Notes under the pieces: model-generated
Told to the model about the DNA's origin: nothing
Databases searched by the model: none
Seen by the model: only the letters and a program-made list of their open reading frames with translations
Assembly: GCA_003971905.1 (NCBI GenBank)
Contig: RSEE01000165.1
Coordinates: 1-64,000, forward strand
DNA from: Moniliella sp. 'wahieum'
Lineage: Eukaryota > Basidiomycota > Moniliellomycetes > Moniliellales > Moniliellaceae
DNA: 64,000 nt
Direction: 5' to 3'
Part shown: positions 45,821-57,505 of the stretch, piece after piece
How the letters are laid out: each line of letters starts with the position of its first letter
How positions within the stretch are numbered: position 1 is the stretch's first letter
Program-made: the position numbers and the translations under genes

Positions 45821-47974
45821 ATGAACTCAGCCTCGACGCTGAGCAAGGACCCCTTTGTCCTCACTGGCGAGACCGAAACGGGCCGTCGCGCCTACCCTGC
45901 CGGCCAGCTCTATGCACCTCTGCCACTGACGATCTCCAGCCGCTGTATCCCCAGGTGCGTATCCCGCCACTGCAACAGCACATGTAGCGGACGATCATAG
46001 ACAGGGCCACAAAGACTAACCATGCTCCTTGCCTTGCCTTTCTCCCTCCCCAGAAGCCCCAGCGCAAACGACGAACTGCCATCCTGGCTCTTGGCGCCAT
46101 TGCGGCGGTTGTCATCCTGGCCATCGCGGTACGGTGTTGCACTCTTCCGTCTCTTTCCCCTTTTTGGCGAATGATCGATGGTCGGCTACTGACCCTGACC
46201 CCCCCTTTCTCTTTCTCTTTCTCCTGCAGCTTGGCGTTGGCCTGGGCGTTGGCCTGCACAAGAAGAGCAGCCACTCGGCCACAGGTTCGGGCGGTACCGA
46301 CGGTGGCAGCTCCACCGGCAGCGGCAGCGGTAGCGGTAGTGACACCGGCCCTCCTGTCCCGCAAATCCCCTACGCTTACAGTCTTCCTGGTGGGGATGCT
46401 GCCGCCGTTCCGGCAGGCCAAGATGATAGCCATGCGGGCATGCTCGAAAGTGGATATTACACTGTGCGTGTCTCCCGTTTTGCTTGCTGCTTGTCCTTTG
46501 CCCCGCGTCGGACCGGTAATATATGGGTCCCCTGACACTGACACCTTCCCCCCCCCCCGCTCCCCCGCTCCCTTCTGGTCGCATTTGCCGGCCGGCAGAC
46601 TTCCTACACTAGCTTGACCAATGCGTTCCAATGGACACCTCAGGCGCTGCACTTTAACGGCACCCACCCTGCCTCGGCCGACATTACCATCAACACTACC
46701 GCCCCGACCAATGTGGAGATTGACGGGTTTGGCGCGTCCTTGACTGATGCCAGTGCGTCGCTGCTGATGCAAATCAAAAAGTCGAATGGGAGCGTGTACA
46801 ATGCGACGATGCATTCGCTGTTCAATCGTCGTTCGGGTCTGAGCATCTTACGTGTTTCCATTGGTTCGTCCGATTACAGTTTGCCCGGTAAAGTCTACAC
46901 GTTTGCCGACCACAAAGGGTCGTCGTCCAACCCGCTCTCCAAGTTCTCAGATAAGACTGCCCACGCGGACTTGTACCCCATCTTAAGGGACGCACTCCAG
47001 GTCAATCCGGCACTCAAGATCAGCCTCTTGCCCTGGTCGCCCCGTCCTGGATGAAGTCCAACCAGAACATCAATGGCGGCTCGCTGGCCAATGGCATGAC
47101 CAATACCCTGGCTGAGTACCTGGCCCGGTCCGTACAAGCGTTCGACGCTGCTGTCGGTGTCAAGCCCTGGGCGCTGGCAGTACAGAATGAGCCCTTCAAC
47201 GCCATGCCTTACCCATCGATGCTCATGACCTCCGAGCTGCAGATGCAGCTGCTCAGTATCCTTCGTGGCCGCCTGGCCCAGCTCGGGTACGGCGCGACGT
47301 ACCTCTGGGGCTTGGAGGATGACTTTGTGCACTGGGATACGGCTGCGAGCTTGGTCAAGCAGAATGCGTCGAGTGTGGATGGGATTTCGTGGCACTGCTA
47401 CAACGGCAGTTGGCAGGGTGCGCAGTCGCTTCGGCGGCCGTTGGTGCGCAGATGGCACAACAGTTGCGCATGTCCATGACCGAGTGCACAGGCCAGGACA
47501 CGAACCAAGATAACGAGCCCAGCGTGCGCTGGTGGACGCAAAACATTTTCCCCATGCTCGCGCACAACTTTAGCTCCATCCTCGTGTGGAACGTGGCGCT
47601 CAACAGCCAGTTTGGGCCCCACCTCGGCTCCACCATCTGCCAAAATTGCAAGGGCGCAATCGAGATTGATCCGAGCTCGGTCGAGCCGAGCTTGCAGAGC
47701 ATCATGCTCCAGCACTTGTCTGTCGCCTCCTCGGACCTCACCCGCCTCGGCGGCGGACCAGCACACAACCCTTCCCACCACGATGGGCAAAACCCCTCTT
47801 CGTCTTGCGCCCAAGCACAGGCGTTCCAGGCGCCTTGGAACTCCCCGCAACACGATACGGCTTGGTGGTGGAAAACTCGTGAACCAAAACGACCACCATG
47901 ACCGTCGCGCTCCACCAACGTACCGCCTCGCTCCCGGTTCCCTCGGGCTTGTCGTATATGTCTGGACAATGTAA
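45821..47974 (+). CDS. GH30 glycosidase, membrane-anchored (beta-1,6-glucanase type)
   Basis: Start MNSASTLSKDPFVLTGETET at 45821. Introns at 45955-46053, 46129-46229 and 46464-46598 all have GT..CAG ends. After intron 1 a basic stretch KPQRKRR is followed by a hydrophobic helix (TAILALGAIAAVVILAIA and LGVGLGVGL), so the protein should be type II membrane-anchored with the enzyme outside. A Gly/Ser-rich linker follows. The catalytic part has EIDGFGASLTDASASLL, LRVSIGSSDYSL, ISLLPWSP, then WALAVQNEPFNAMPYPSM with the acid/base Glu (codon 47189-47191), GISWHCYNGSW, and MTECTG with the nucleophile Glu (47482-47484), and ends in the beta-sandwich strand YVWTM (stop 47972-47974). GH30 enzymes cut beta-1,6-glucan or glucosylceramide; cell-wall glucan is the likelier substrate. 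About four frame changes. Confidence 0.85.
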
Positions 47975-48593
47975 GCGACTGTGAAGCACCCGTTGGTCTC
48001 ACCGTCGTTGTCGTTGTCGTCGTTGTCGTCGCTGCACGTACCCCACCAGGAGTGGCTCCTATGCCCTCCCCCGGTAGCGCCGCCCCACCGTCCTCGGGCC
48101 GGTTCCAGTCCACTGTCTCCCAAGGCCACATTGACGGGCCGGCTGGATAGTCTGTTTTTTCTTTCTGTTTTTGTTCTTGTAGTAGCATCCCCCTCTTCCT
48201 TCTCCGTGCCCTTCCGTCCCGTTGCCTTGCCATGCCCTGTGCGTCGATGCTGTACCCCTTCCCCCCTTTGCACCCTCCCGGTTGGCTAATCCTTACAACC
48301 TCTAATCTCTGCTGAACAATCGGCCTTATGAGTCCTGTGAATCTGCTCTGTGCCATCCACACTTGCCTGGACCTGCCTGGTGTAGGTATAGTTGCTGTGC
48401 CAGTGTTGGCAATTGCCTCTTGGATATCAGGCGGATATCTAACCCCCCAGCCAGCTGCAATGTTCAAGCCGCGGGCAGCCAAGTTTAAGTACCCAGTGGG
48501 GCTGGGCGGCGCATGAACGAAATGCAAAGTCAACTCCACCCCCAACTCCACCTCCACCACTCCTGGTCTGCTCGCCTGCTCGCCGCCGTCGCG
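47975..48593. other. Spacer between GH30 and V-ATPase genes
   Basis: A CGTTGT repeat occurs at about 48001-48030. No gene is recognised. Confidence 0.55.
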
Positions 48594-50334
48594 ATGCCCG
48601 GCCTTGGCCGCGACGACGCGCCCGCCGGCTGCGGCGACGCGTTCGAGTTCGAGTCGCTCTTCCGCAACGCGCACATGTCCCACGTGCAGCTGTACGTGCC
48701 GAGCGAGAGGTGGCGCATGCGACCGTTGCCGAGCTCGGCGGCTTGGGCACCGTTCAGTTCAAGGACCTCCTTCCGCACGTCCAGTCGTTCCAGCGGCCCT
48801 TTGTCGACGACATGAAGCGTCTCGACGAGATGAACCGTCGTGTGCGTTTCCTCGAGACGTTGCATGGCCAAACAAGATGTGCTGGTGAAACCGTTCGATC
48901 CGGTTGTGCCTGCTGGTGGGCGTATGCCGGCGTTAACGCTCGGCACGCATGCGGGTGGCCCGCAGGTGCTGGACCCGTTGGCGGCAGAACTCAAGAGCGC
49001 AGAAGATCGTATGGCGAATATGAATGCGTCGTATGAGACGTTGGAAAAACGCTTGGTCGAGCTCGGGAGGCACGCCACGTGCTCCGTCAGACGGCGGTTT
49101 TTTTTCAACAGGCCAACACGTCCAGTGCCACGGCGGTGGGATCCCGCTCCCATGCTTCGCTCGACGAGGCCCGGGTGCCCTTGTTGGACGACTATCGGGT
49201 TGCAGCTGGTCCAGGACAATGACTCGGCGTTTGCCAACTTGGACTTGGAGTGCGTATCCGTTAAGGGTTCTTGGGCGTCGATGTTTGGTTGGTTGGTTGC
49301 CTGCCCGTATCACCCTGGGTACTAATGTTTTTTTTTTTGTGGTTTATTTCTGGGGGGGGGGTTAGGTTTGTGGCCGGTACGATTGACTGGTCGCGGATGG
49401 CTATGTTTGAACGGATCGCATGGCGCGGGCTGCGGGGCAACTGTACATGAACTATGCGAGATTGCCCAGCCGTTCCAGGAGCCTGGGCGGGACGAGGCGG
49501 TGTACAAGAACGTGTTTATCATCTTTTCTCATGGCACCGAGTTGTTGGCCAAGATCCGCAAGATCAGCGAAAGCATGGGCGGCAGCTCTACCCGGTCGAT
49601 GCGGATGCCGATCGGCGGCAGGACACGTTGCGGGAAGTGGACGAGTCGGATGGAGGGCTTGGAACGCGTGCTGGACACTACCTCGGCCACGCGCCGGGCC
49701 GACTGGTTCGCTTATGGGACCATGTGGCGGCGTGGGGCGAACTGGTACGGAAAGAACGGTTGATCTATGCTACGCTCAACCTGTTCCAACGCGATGTCAG
49801 TGGCAAAACGTTGTTGCCGAAGGGTGGGCGTCCACAGCTGACTTGCCCACCATCCAACTCGACCTCCGTCACCGCCTACGTACATGCGCATCGACAAGCT
49901 TACCGAGGGGTTCCACGCGCTCACACGGCGTATGGCGTGGCGTCGTACCAACAAGTCAACCGGGCCTGTTTCCGTCATTACCTTCCCTTTTGTGGCTGTC
50001 ATGTTTGGCGATGTGGGCCACGGCCTGCTGATGTTCTCGGCGACGTTGGTGATGGTGTGGTAGGAGGATACGTTGGCCAAGGTCAAGGACGAGATTTTTG
50101 TCCCTGTTCTTTTACGGTCGGTACATTGTCCTGCTCTGCGGGCACGGCCGGCGTGGTGATGCTGACGCTCATGGTTGCAGTGTGGTTTGCACTGGCGATT
50201 GCGATCCTGTGTCTGATGGAGGGCTGTCGGCGTTCTTGCATGCGCTCCGCCTCCACTGGGTCGAGGCTGGCAACAAGCACTATGCGCGGCTGGATACCCG
50301 TTTGAACCCCTCACGTTTGTCCGGGACGAGTAGG
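48594..50334 (+). CDS. VPH1: V-ATPase V0 subunit a, central part missing
   Basis: Membrane subunit that carries protons in the vacuolar/Golgi H+-ATPase. Start MPGLGRDDAPAGCGDAFEFE at 48594. The N-terminal cytosolic domain is clear: SLFRNAHMSHVQLYVPSE, AELGGLGTVQFKDL, FVDDMKRLDEMNRRVRFLET, an intron at 49250-49365 (GTGCGT...TTAG), FVAGTIDWSRMAMFERIAWR, NVFIIFSHGTELLAKIRKIS. Then ITFPFVAVMFGDVGHGLLMF, the first membrane helix, and FYGRYIVLL near 50110-50135. Directly after this the C-terminal end of the protein begins (GVVMLTLMVAVWFALAIAIL, SAFLHALRLHWVEAGNKHY, PLTFVRDE, stop 50332-50334). The family has about 250-270 residues between these points, including several helices and the essential arginine; they are absent here. 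Frame breaks are frequent elsewhere in the gene. Confidence 0.88.
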
Positions 50335-50718
50335 CACTTAACCTTTCCTCCCCATCGTCGTCCCCATCGCCATCGCCATCATCTTCACCATCATCTTCGC
50401 CATCGCCACCACCGGCGAGCACTCGCTGTGGGTGGGTTTGCCCAATTCGATCTTTTGTGCAGGGAGCAGCTGGGGGACTCGGTAGCAAGCGGAGCGCAGG
50501 GCGAAAGAGTGGGTAGTAGTAGGAGTAGTATAATTGAAGGGTGAGCCACATGGCGATGGCGAGCGGAGGGCGGAGTGAGCATGGATGGTTCCGCTGTGCT
50601 GCACGTGCGCCCACTGCACCGATTGTGTGGGGTTGCGGTTTGCAGACGGCTTGCTTTGCCTTGGCTTGTCTTTGCCTTGTTTGTTGTTGTCCGGCCATCT
50701 CGCTGCGTGGATTCGCCA
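50335..50718. other. Short spacer
   Basis: A CCATCGCCATCATC-type simple stretch at about 50350-50410. No gene is recognised. Confidence 0.5.
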
Positions 50719-51473
50719 TGGCAGCACCTCCTCCGCGCCCCGCGTACCTCCACCCCACCTCTACCGCCACGCCCACGCCCACGCCCACCAAGTGGCTCCG
50801 CGTCTTCTCCAAGGACTGGCAGCCGACGCGCACCGGCAAACGCTTCACGCCCATCCCCGACGACGCCATGCTCGCCCTGGCCCAGCTCAACCCGCTCCGC
50901 ATCGTAACCCCCGCCGACCTGGTCAAGCTCCTCGACCGCCACGGCGTGCCCATGCCCCATGTGCCCCATGTACACCATGTACATAACCGCCAGGCGCACC
51001 CATCGCCCGCATTGCACGACCTTCCGTCGTACGAACAGGCCGTGCGCCCGCCTGCCTGACCGCACCCAAGCCACTCAAGACGGCGGGGGATGTGCTGCGG
51101 GTCCTGGACCAGCTCGGCGTCGCCGTCCCACGCGTCAGCTTGCTCCCCCGCCATATCCACCGCACGTGGCGCCGCAAGTCAACGCGTATCGACCCAACCG
51201 AGCTGACGCAAGAGAGGGCACAGACGGGACAGACACACCCGATGCAAGAGAGGAGGAGAGTGCAAGAGATGGGAGCGAGGCAAGAGATGCAAGAGATGGG
51301 TCGAGGGGGAGGAGAGTGGCGGAGCATTTTTCGAAAAAGTGGGTGCCTAAACGGGCGCCGCGGTCTTCTTCCCGGCCCGGCATTGTCCGCCGAACTGCTC
51401 GGCATCCGGCTCGAGTCGTTGCCGAAAGTGAGATCTCGAGTTGCTCTACCAGTGGGGCGTGCTGCGCAAGTAA
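50719..51473 (+). CDS. Unrecognised protein
   Basis: I do not recognise a family. The ATG at 50719 opens MAAPPPRPAYLHP, then a more structured stretch KWLRVFSKDWQPTRTGKRF, PDDAMLALAQLNPLRIVTPA, DLVKLLDRHGVPMP and, after a frame change near 51060, GDVLRVLDQLGVAVPRVSLL. The two '(D)L+xLLDRHGVxxP / DVLRVLDQLGVAVP' segments resemble each other and may be an internal repeat. A charged, disordered part follows (AREGTDGTDTPDAREEE) and then HFSKKWVPKRAPRSSSRPG and ELLYQWGVLRK (stop 51471-51473). That end may instead be a splice donor (CAAGTAAGC) leading to an exon after the TTGGCAG at 51621. Composition and codon use look coding. Confidence 0.45.
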
Positions 51474-52317
51474 GCTTCCAGCAAACATATCCTACACACG
51501 CAACCCACAACCAATCAGGCACCCAGGCAAGCAGACATCCAGGCAAGCAGGAAACACCCGACCAGGCAACCAAGTACGCCTCCCTTCTTTTCCTTGTCCC
51601 CCGCTTTCCTTCTGTTGGCAGTTCATCGCCATCTGCCCGCCCTCTCTCGGCCGCGCTCCAGGCCCAGAACGTGCCAGAGCACCCCAGTGCACGCCACGCC
51701 ACGCCAGCGCTGTCTTCTCGCTCGGTGCGCGTGCCTGGGTGGCTGTGGTTGTATGATTGTACCCTCTCATCTCCGTCGCGCACATACCCTCTCTTCCCCC
51801 CGCCGCGTACTTTTTATTTTTTGTTCTTTCTTTCTTCTTTTTATATCAGACCTTTCTTGCGTTTGGCAGGCACCCAGCCATCGCCCGGTACGCGCGCCGA
51901 GGACGAAACGCATTCTGCAACCTGCGATCCGCGACCTGCAACCCGCAACCTGCAACATAACTAGCACCCATGAACCATACCAAGGAAAAGAGACCCGTGC
52001 GAAGGACCGATGTGCGCCGTGCCTTGGCCTTGTGCGCCGTGCACTACACGATCAAAACGAAACAGGACTGCTGGTGCGAGAGGGCGAGGAGGAACAAAAA
52101 CAGGGAGATAAACAGACAGTCGAGAGAGTGCAGAAAAAGGACAGAGAGAGAGAGAGAGAGAGAGGAGGAAGGAAGAGCGGCCTACCATCTGGGTGGACGA
52201 GGGGGGGGTAGACGGGGGTGAAGGGGAATGACTAGGACGCTCTACTCTACTCTTGGGCCGAGACGAGCGGGATCCAGACGCGAAAGGATGTACTCGATGC
52301 GGGGGGAAAAAGTGGTT
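51474..52317. other. Spacer, possible last exon of the preceding gene
   Basis: Contains pyrimidine-rich stretches ending in CAG (51621, 51871) that could be 3' splice sites, and a GA repeat at about 52143-52164. No domain is recognised. ACCTGCAACCCGCAACCTGC at 51936 is a small direct repeat. Confidence 0.4.
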
Positions 52318-53378
52318 TTAGCGCGTTTCAAACGGGCGCAAGGCCGCGCGTTGTTCTACCATGCGCGACCGTACTTTCTTCAACACCTTGATCATCTTGC
52401 TGCTGGTCAACTCTTCCGTCGACACATCGTGGATCAAATTCTCCATTGACTCGTACCTGGTCCGTCAGATCCATCGTCGCTGGCGTCACGGGCGCACACG
52501 CCTGGACCGAGGAAATGACGTTGCAGCTCGAACCGCCATACTTTCGCTGGCGACGTGGTTCCGTACGACGACGACGTCCGTCGAGAACACCGGTGCGTCC
52601 GTCGACGTTACCTTCAAAGGCGACGTCGATGCCCTCTGGCTGTTCCCTCCGTCCCCACTTCTGCCTCCGGCCGCGGGACGCTTTGCGCTTGGCACGCGTC
52701 GCGCTCGCCCCGACGTAGCAGCTGACGAGGATACTGGTTCGCCCACCACCTCCCCTCCACCTCGTCTTCGTCCTTCGAATCTTCCTCCTCGTTCCTCAGT
52801 CAGATGCATCTGGTCTCCCACATCTCTTCATATTCCTCTTCCTCCTCCTCCTCCTCCTCGTCGCTCAAAGCAGATGCAGCAGGGTCGGAGGACCCATCGA
52901 GGTACTGCAGCGCGCGCTTGAACGCGACGAGCAAGCGCGCCGGCACAGCAGCACGGGTCGTACGTGGGGCCGCTAGGAACGCCATGATCTCCGCCCGGCT
53001 CAACGGGCTGACCTGCGCCTTGCTCACTAGCCCATACTCGTTGTCTGGGATAAACCGCACAGTGTACGTGTGCTTGCGCGCGCCCAACGCAGCACGCGCC
53101 CGCGCAGGCACCCGCGCACGGTCCACCACCACCGCAGCCATGGCCGGTAGCCCTGCATGCGCGCAAGCACCAGGTCGCTCACACGGGGCACACCGGGCGC
53201 ACTGGCGCTGGCGGCGGCCGGGGCGGCGGTCAGACGCGCCTTCTTCGGGGCATCCTGGGGGCGGTGGAGGTGGAGGGGGAGGTGGAGGTGGAGGTGGAGA
53301 TGGAGATGGTGGGGGGGCCCAAGGCTGGATGCGGTTGGCTGAGCTCAGCAGCGCCACGTGATGCGGGGTGGGTGTCAC
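52318..53378 (-). CDS. PWWP-domain chromatin protein
   Basis: Minus strand. A Pro-rich start (MTPTPHHVALLSSANRI, 53378, uncertain) leads, after a frame change, to APKKARLTAAPAAAS and then a PWWP domain: RVSDLVLARMQGY, a broken PW.. turn, AAVVVDRARVPARARA, KHTYTVRFIPDNEYGLV and SPLSRAEIMAFLA. The first strand DLVLARMQGYP-PW is diagnostic of the family, which reads methylated histone H3 (often H3K36) and binds DNA. A low-complexity acidic stretch ([14 protein letters not shown]) follows, then Ser/Pro-rich sequence, and finally a helical C-terminus ENLIHDVSTEELTSSKMIKV, LKKVRSRMVEQRAALRPFET ending R, stop 52318-52320. That end resembles the small helical domain found after PWWP in some fungal proteins. 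Divergent from the carrier gene with only about 190 bases between. Confidence 0.65.
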
Positions 53379-53565
53379 CTGTCATCACACAACATCACAT
53401 GTGACATGCCCGTGTGATCGCAGGGCTATCTGATCGGAGATTGGATCTGATGCGATCAGCTGCTTACGCTAGGCGGCGGAAGGCGGGGCGGAATGCGGGC
53501 GAAGCGCAGGCGGCTATCTCGGTGCTTTTTTCGTCTCCGCCACCGGCTGGGAGCTGTCCAAGACG
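53379..53565. promoter_or_regulatory. Divergent promoter, PWWP and carrier genes
   Basis: Only about 187 bases separate the two starts. It contains ACATCACATGTGACATGCCC (about 53390-53409), a CATG-core heptamer pair, and GATCGCAG/TGATCGGAG/TGCGATCAG words around 53415-53460. No TATA box is seen. Sharing of control elements is inferred from spacing. Confidence 0.4.
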
Positions 53566-55178
53566 ATGAGCATGAGCGCTGCGCTCGCCGAGCTGGACTA
53601 TAAAACGCCTTCGACCGCCCCTGCGGCTTCGGAGGCGTCTTCGGCGCGTCCTCGCCATCGACGCAGTGCCGTCCTCGCCATCGCCAGTGCCACCCCCACC
53701 CCCGCCGTCCAGTCCGTCTCGCGCGGCAAGAAGGCCGTCGCCCTGCACTGGCGCCTTCACCACCTCCCTCCTCAGTGCGTCCCCCCCCCCATGTGAAATC
53801 CACCACGCCTGCTGACTCTGCCTCCGCCGCCAGTGACGCCGTTCGACGTGGTCAAGACGCGTCTCCAGCTGCAGCACCCACCCCCTTCTGCCCCCACACC
53901 TGCCCCACCTCCCGTGCCGCCGCTGGCGTGCTGCCGCGCCAGCGGCGTGTCTGCCGCCTCGTGCCTCTACGCCGCCCCGTCTGCCGTGCCGCTCGACCGC
54001 CATGCCCCCCGTCCAGCGCTGTTCCAACACGCGCCCGTCCCGCCACCCTCGTTCCACCACATGAAACTTGCCTCGACCTGTGCGCTCGCCGACCTGCCCG
54101 TCGCGGCCGCCAGCCCCGTTTTGTCCACGTCCGCTCCGAGCTGCGCGCGTGCACGACGCCGTCCGCGCTTGGGTCCGCGCCGGTCGTCCCCCCCCCGCTC
54201 CCGTCCCACACGTCCCTGCTCAGGCGCATGCTCAGGTACAGGCCACCCAGATCCCCCATGCCCACACCACCCAGCCGCACTTGACCGGCATGGTCGATGG
54301 CTTTGTCCAGGTCGGCCGACGAGAAGGCGTGCGCGGTCTCTGGCGCGGCTTGACCCCGACCATTGTCATGACCGTCCCGAGCCAGGTGACTTACATGGTG
54401 TGCTACGATTTCTTCAAGGAACGTATGGGTCGGGCCTACCGTGCTTTGGACCACTCTCGCTCCTCTTCCTCTTCTCCAGGCACGACGGACAGCTACTTAC
54501 GTCGCTCGTATCGGGAGCCAGTGCGCGGTCGATCAGTGCAACGCTCGTCACGCCTTTGGAGCTGGTACGCACCCGGTTACAAGCCATGCAGGGCGATGCG
54601 CATGGCGGTATGCGGTCTACCCTCCTACGTCTCGCACGGGACGCGCACGCTCACCCCCTCTCCCTGTGGCGCGGCCTCGGCCCCACACTCTAACCGCGAC
54701 GTTCCCTTTAGCGCTATATACTTCACTGCGTACGAGGCGCTCAAACGTTCCCTCACAGGCGGGCTGGGCCTTGGCGAACGTCGGTCCCCCGCCCGACACG
54801 CCCAAACTCACACCCCCAGGAGTACGCTCAGGATCATTCCCACGCATCGGAATTCGCCGTTGCCTTCGTCTCGGGCGCCAGCGCGGGCATTTTGGCCGCC
54901 CTGCTCACCCACCCCTTTGACCTGGTCAAAACTCGAAGACAAGCCGTCCTCTCCGACCCCAGTCCCAGCAGCGCGGACACCAGGGCGGAGCCTAGTGTGG
55001 GCAGGAGCGGGAGGGCAGTAGCGGTACGACTACGGTGCAGCTCCTTCGGCAGGTGTACCAGCAAGAAGGCGTTGCTGGCCTGTTCCGTGGCTTGAGCCCA
55101 CGCATCGCCAAGGTCGGCCCCGCTTGCGGTGTGATGATTGGCTCGTTTGAGGTCATGGGACGATTGCTGGATGGATAA
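53566..55178 (+). CDS. MTM1: Mitochondrial carrier, MTM1/SLC25A39-40 type
   Basis: Inner-membrane carrier of the SLC25 family. Start MSMSAALAELDYKTPSTAP at 53566. An intron at 53775-53833 (GTGCGT...CCAG, 59 bases) precedes the first signature MTPFDVVKTRLQLQ. A long insert follows with CLYAAPSAVPLDRH and FHHMKLASTCALADLPVAAA. Then come the first matrix segment GMVDGFVQVGRREGVRGLWR, PTIVMTVPSQVTYMVCYDFF, the second repeat SGASARSISATLVTPLELVR (PxE variant), SLWRGLGPTL, RDVPFSAIYFTAYEALKRSL, and the third HPFDLVKTRRQAV, with GLFRGLSPRIAKVGPACGVM and stop 55176-55178. The long insert after repeat one's first signature and PLELVRTR are typical of the MTM1 group, linked to manganese/glutathione handling in mitochondria. 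About five frame changes. Confidence 0.85.
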
Positions 55179-55240
55179 ATGGCTAATCGTCCCGACCGGA
55201 ATGTACCCCCCCCCCATCCCACCCCAGGCCAACCCAACCC

Positions 55241-55345
55241 AAGCGAATCCAATCCAATCCAAGCGAATCCAATCCAAGCGAATCCAATCCAAGCGAATCC
55301 AATCTAAGCGAATCCATCCAAGCGAACGCGATCCAAGCGAACGCA
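55241..55345. repeat. AATCCAAGCG-type minisatellite
   Basis: Units of 15 bp (AATCCAAGCGAATCC with variation) are repeated about six to seven times just after the carrier gene's stop codon, probably in its 3' flank. Confidence 0.9.
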
Positions 55346-57317
55346 CCCGGCCCGAATCGGTACTTGAACGGTGGTTCCCCACCCACCCACCCACCCGACG
55401 CACAGCGCGCGACGGTTCAGCCTCGTCCGTCCTGATCCTCGTTTTCATCCTGATTCTCGTTTTCGTCATCGTTCCGTTTTCGTTCCGTTTTCGTTTTCGT
55501 TTCGGTCCTGATTCCATCCTTCGTTCCCCGCCTTCCTCTCCCACCCCCTTCCACCCCCTTCCTCCTCCTCATTGTTCTTTCTTGCTCCTGCTCCTTCCTA
55601 CACTACACACCTTGCCCAGCCGGCACCCGGGCTCCTCGCGCCACCCAAGAAAGAGGAAGGTCGCGTGGCGTGGCGCGGCGACGCGGGGCAAGGCGGTCCA
55701 GGGCGTTGGGGCGGGGACCCTGGACCGGACTTGTATTCGGGGGGCAGTCAGCCGTGCTAATATACCTTACCTTGCCTTTCCTCGCCTGTGCCTTTTGCCT
55801 TTTGCCTTTGCCTGCCTTTGCCTTTGCCTTTGCCTTTTCCCGCCTTCGTCCTCGCTTTTGCCTTGCCTTTCGCCTCACTCGCCTTGGCTGTCGCCTTCGC
55901 ATTCGCATTTCGGATCGGGTGGCGTTTGGCGTTGACATTTCGGTTCGGTTCGGTTCGGGGGCCGCGCGCTGGGTCGCCGTACCACGCACGCCGCGCGGCT
56001 GGACGGCAACGCATTGGGTTGGTATTCGTCCCAGACGTTCGGTTGGTTGGGCGGTGGGGCGGTGGGTCGGTCCTCCCTCGTCCGCCACGCGCGGCTCGAG
56101 GTTGAGGCTTGCCTGCGTGTGCGCTGTGTTGTGCGCTGTGCCACCACATCCCCACCCGCACCCACACCACATATACTACACTACACACTCACACTCACAC
56201 TACACCACTACACTACATTACACTTCTGCACCACATTTCCCTGCACTGCTCTTCCTCCTCGTCACTTTCCTACCCTCCTACCCTCCTACCCTCCTACCCT
56301 CTTATTTTGCAACGTGTATCATGCCTTGTTCGGTGCGTGCTCTCTCTCGCTGGTAGGCCCGGTCGGGGAGAACCTAGGTCGATAGATGAGGGATGGTTGG
56401 ATGGGTGGATGGGTGGATGGTTGGGTCTCCGATCTCCGAACTCCGATCTATCGGGAGAAATCGGATGATTGGTTCGGACGCGCGGAGCAGTACGGATGGG
56501 GAGACCAGAGATCAGAGATCCGGCATCAGAGATCCGACATCAGGGATCAGAGATTAGAGATCAGATATGGGAGAGGACGGCTGAGCGTTGAGAGGCGGCC
56601 GAGCGGAGCCAGCTGAGCGTGGCGGGCTACGACCCGCCTGGCCCCCGGCTGGATGGAATCCATCCGTTCGTCCATCCACATTTTTCTCCTCGCGCTCTTT
56701 TAATTGTACTGCTCTATCAAAATGATACCCTTTCACCAGGATCGCGTGCCCGCTTGGTTCGGCGTACTGATGAGGATTGCAGTAACCACCAGGATCTCTT
56801 TGCCCTCCGCGGAAGATCGATTACCCACCCGATGAGTACACTCAGTACTCAATATACTCAATTGAGTCGCGCCTCCCGCGCTGAGCGCTGAAAATTGAAT
56901 TCTCCGACCTTTTCACCATCCCATCCTCGTCCCCGTCCTCGTCCTCGTCCTTCCAACTCACACCCCCTCCTCGGCGCATCGCTTCCGTCTCTCCCTCGGG
57001 CCTCAGGCTCGCTTGCTCGAACGCCCATCGTGTGTTACATGGCCGATGCGCGTCGCGTCGCGTAGTGAAGGTTGAACGTGGAAATAACATCGGAGAAGTG
57101 GGCTTTGGCGGTGCTAGATGGGAGCGAGGCCAAGGTGTTGGATGCGTGCTATCTGATGGTTTGCTCCCTGGATAGTGACTAGATGGCTTGTGGGCGTCCG
57201 GCGTGGGATCAGCGTTGGTTGATAGGCGTCGTATTGGTTGGTTGGCTACTGTAAATGACGCGAATGGGTGGTTGCCCCACACGCCACGTTGCCTGACACA
57301 AGTCGATTGAATATTGA

Positions 57318-57375
57318 CGTGTGACATGCACATGTGACATGTGACACAGGCACCCCCCCACGTGGCATGTGACAT
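57318..57375. repeat. CATG-core heptamers
   Basis: GTGACATGCACATGTGACATGTGACA and, after a gap, GGCATGTGACATGCG. The unit is CATGTGA, the reverse complement of TCACATG. Confidence 0.85.
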
Positions 57376-57482
57376 GCGCTCCAAGTGGGATCACATGCTT
57401 TGCACCCGCCGCGCACCCCACCACTGCCCCCGTGCTGCAGGGTGGGTGTATACGTCATGCTCACCCATCCATCCGTCACGCG

Positions 57483-57505
57483 CTAGTCACTAGTCACTAG
57501 TCACT
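57483..57505. repeat. CTAGTCA heptamer x3
   Basis: Three perfect CTAGTCA units, the same family as 4067-4092 but over 53 kb away. Confidence 0.95.
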
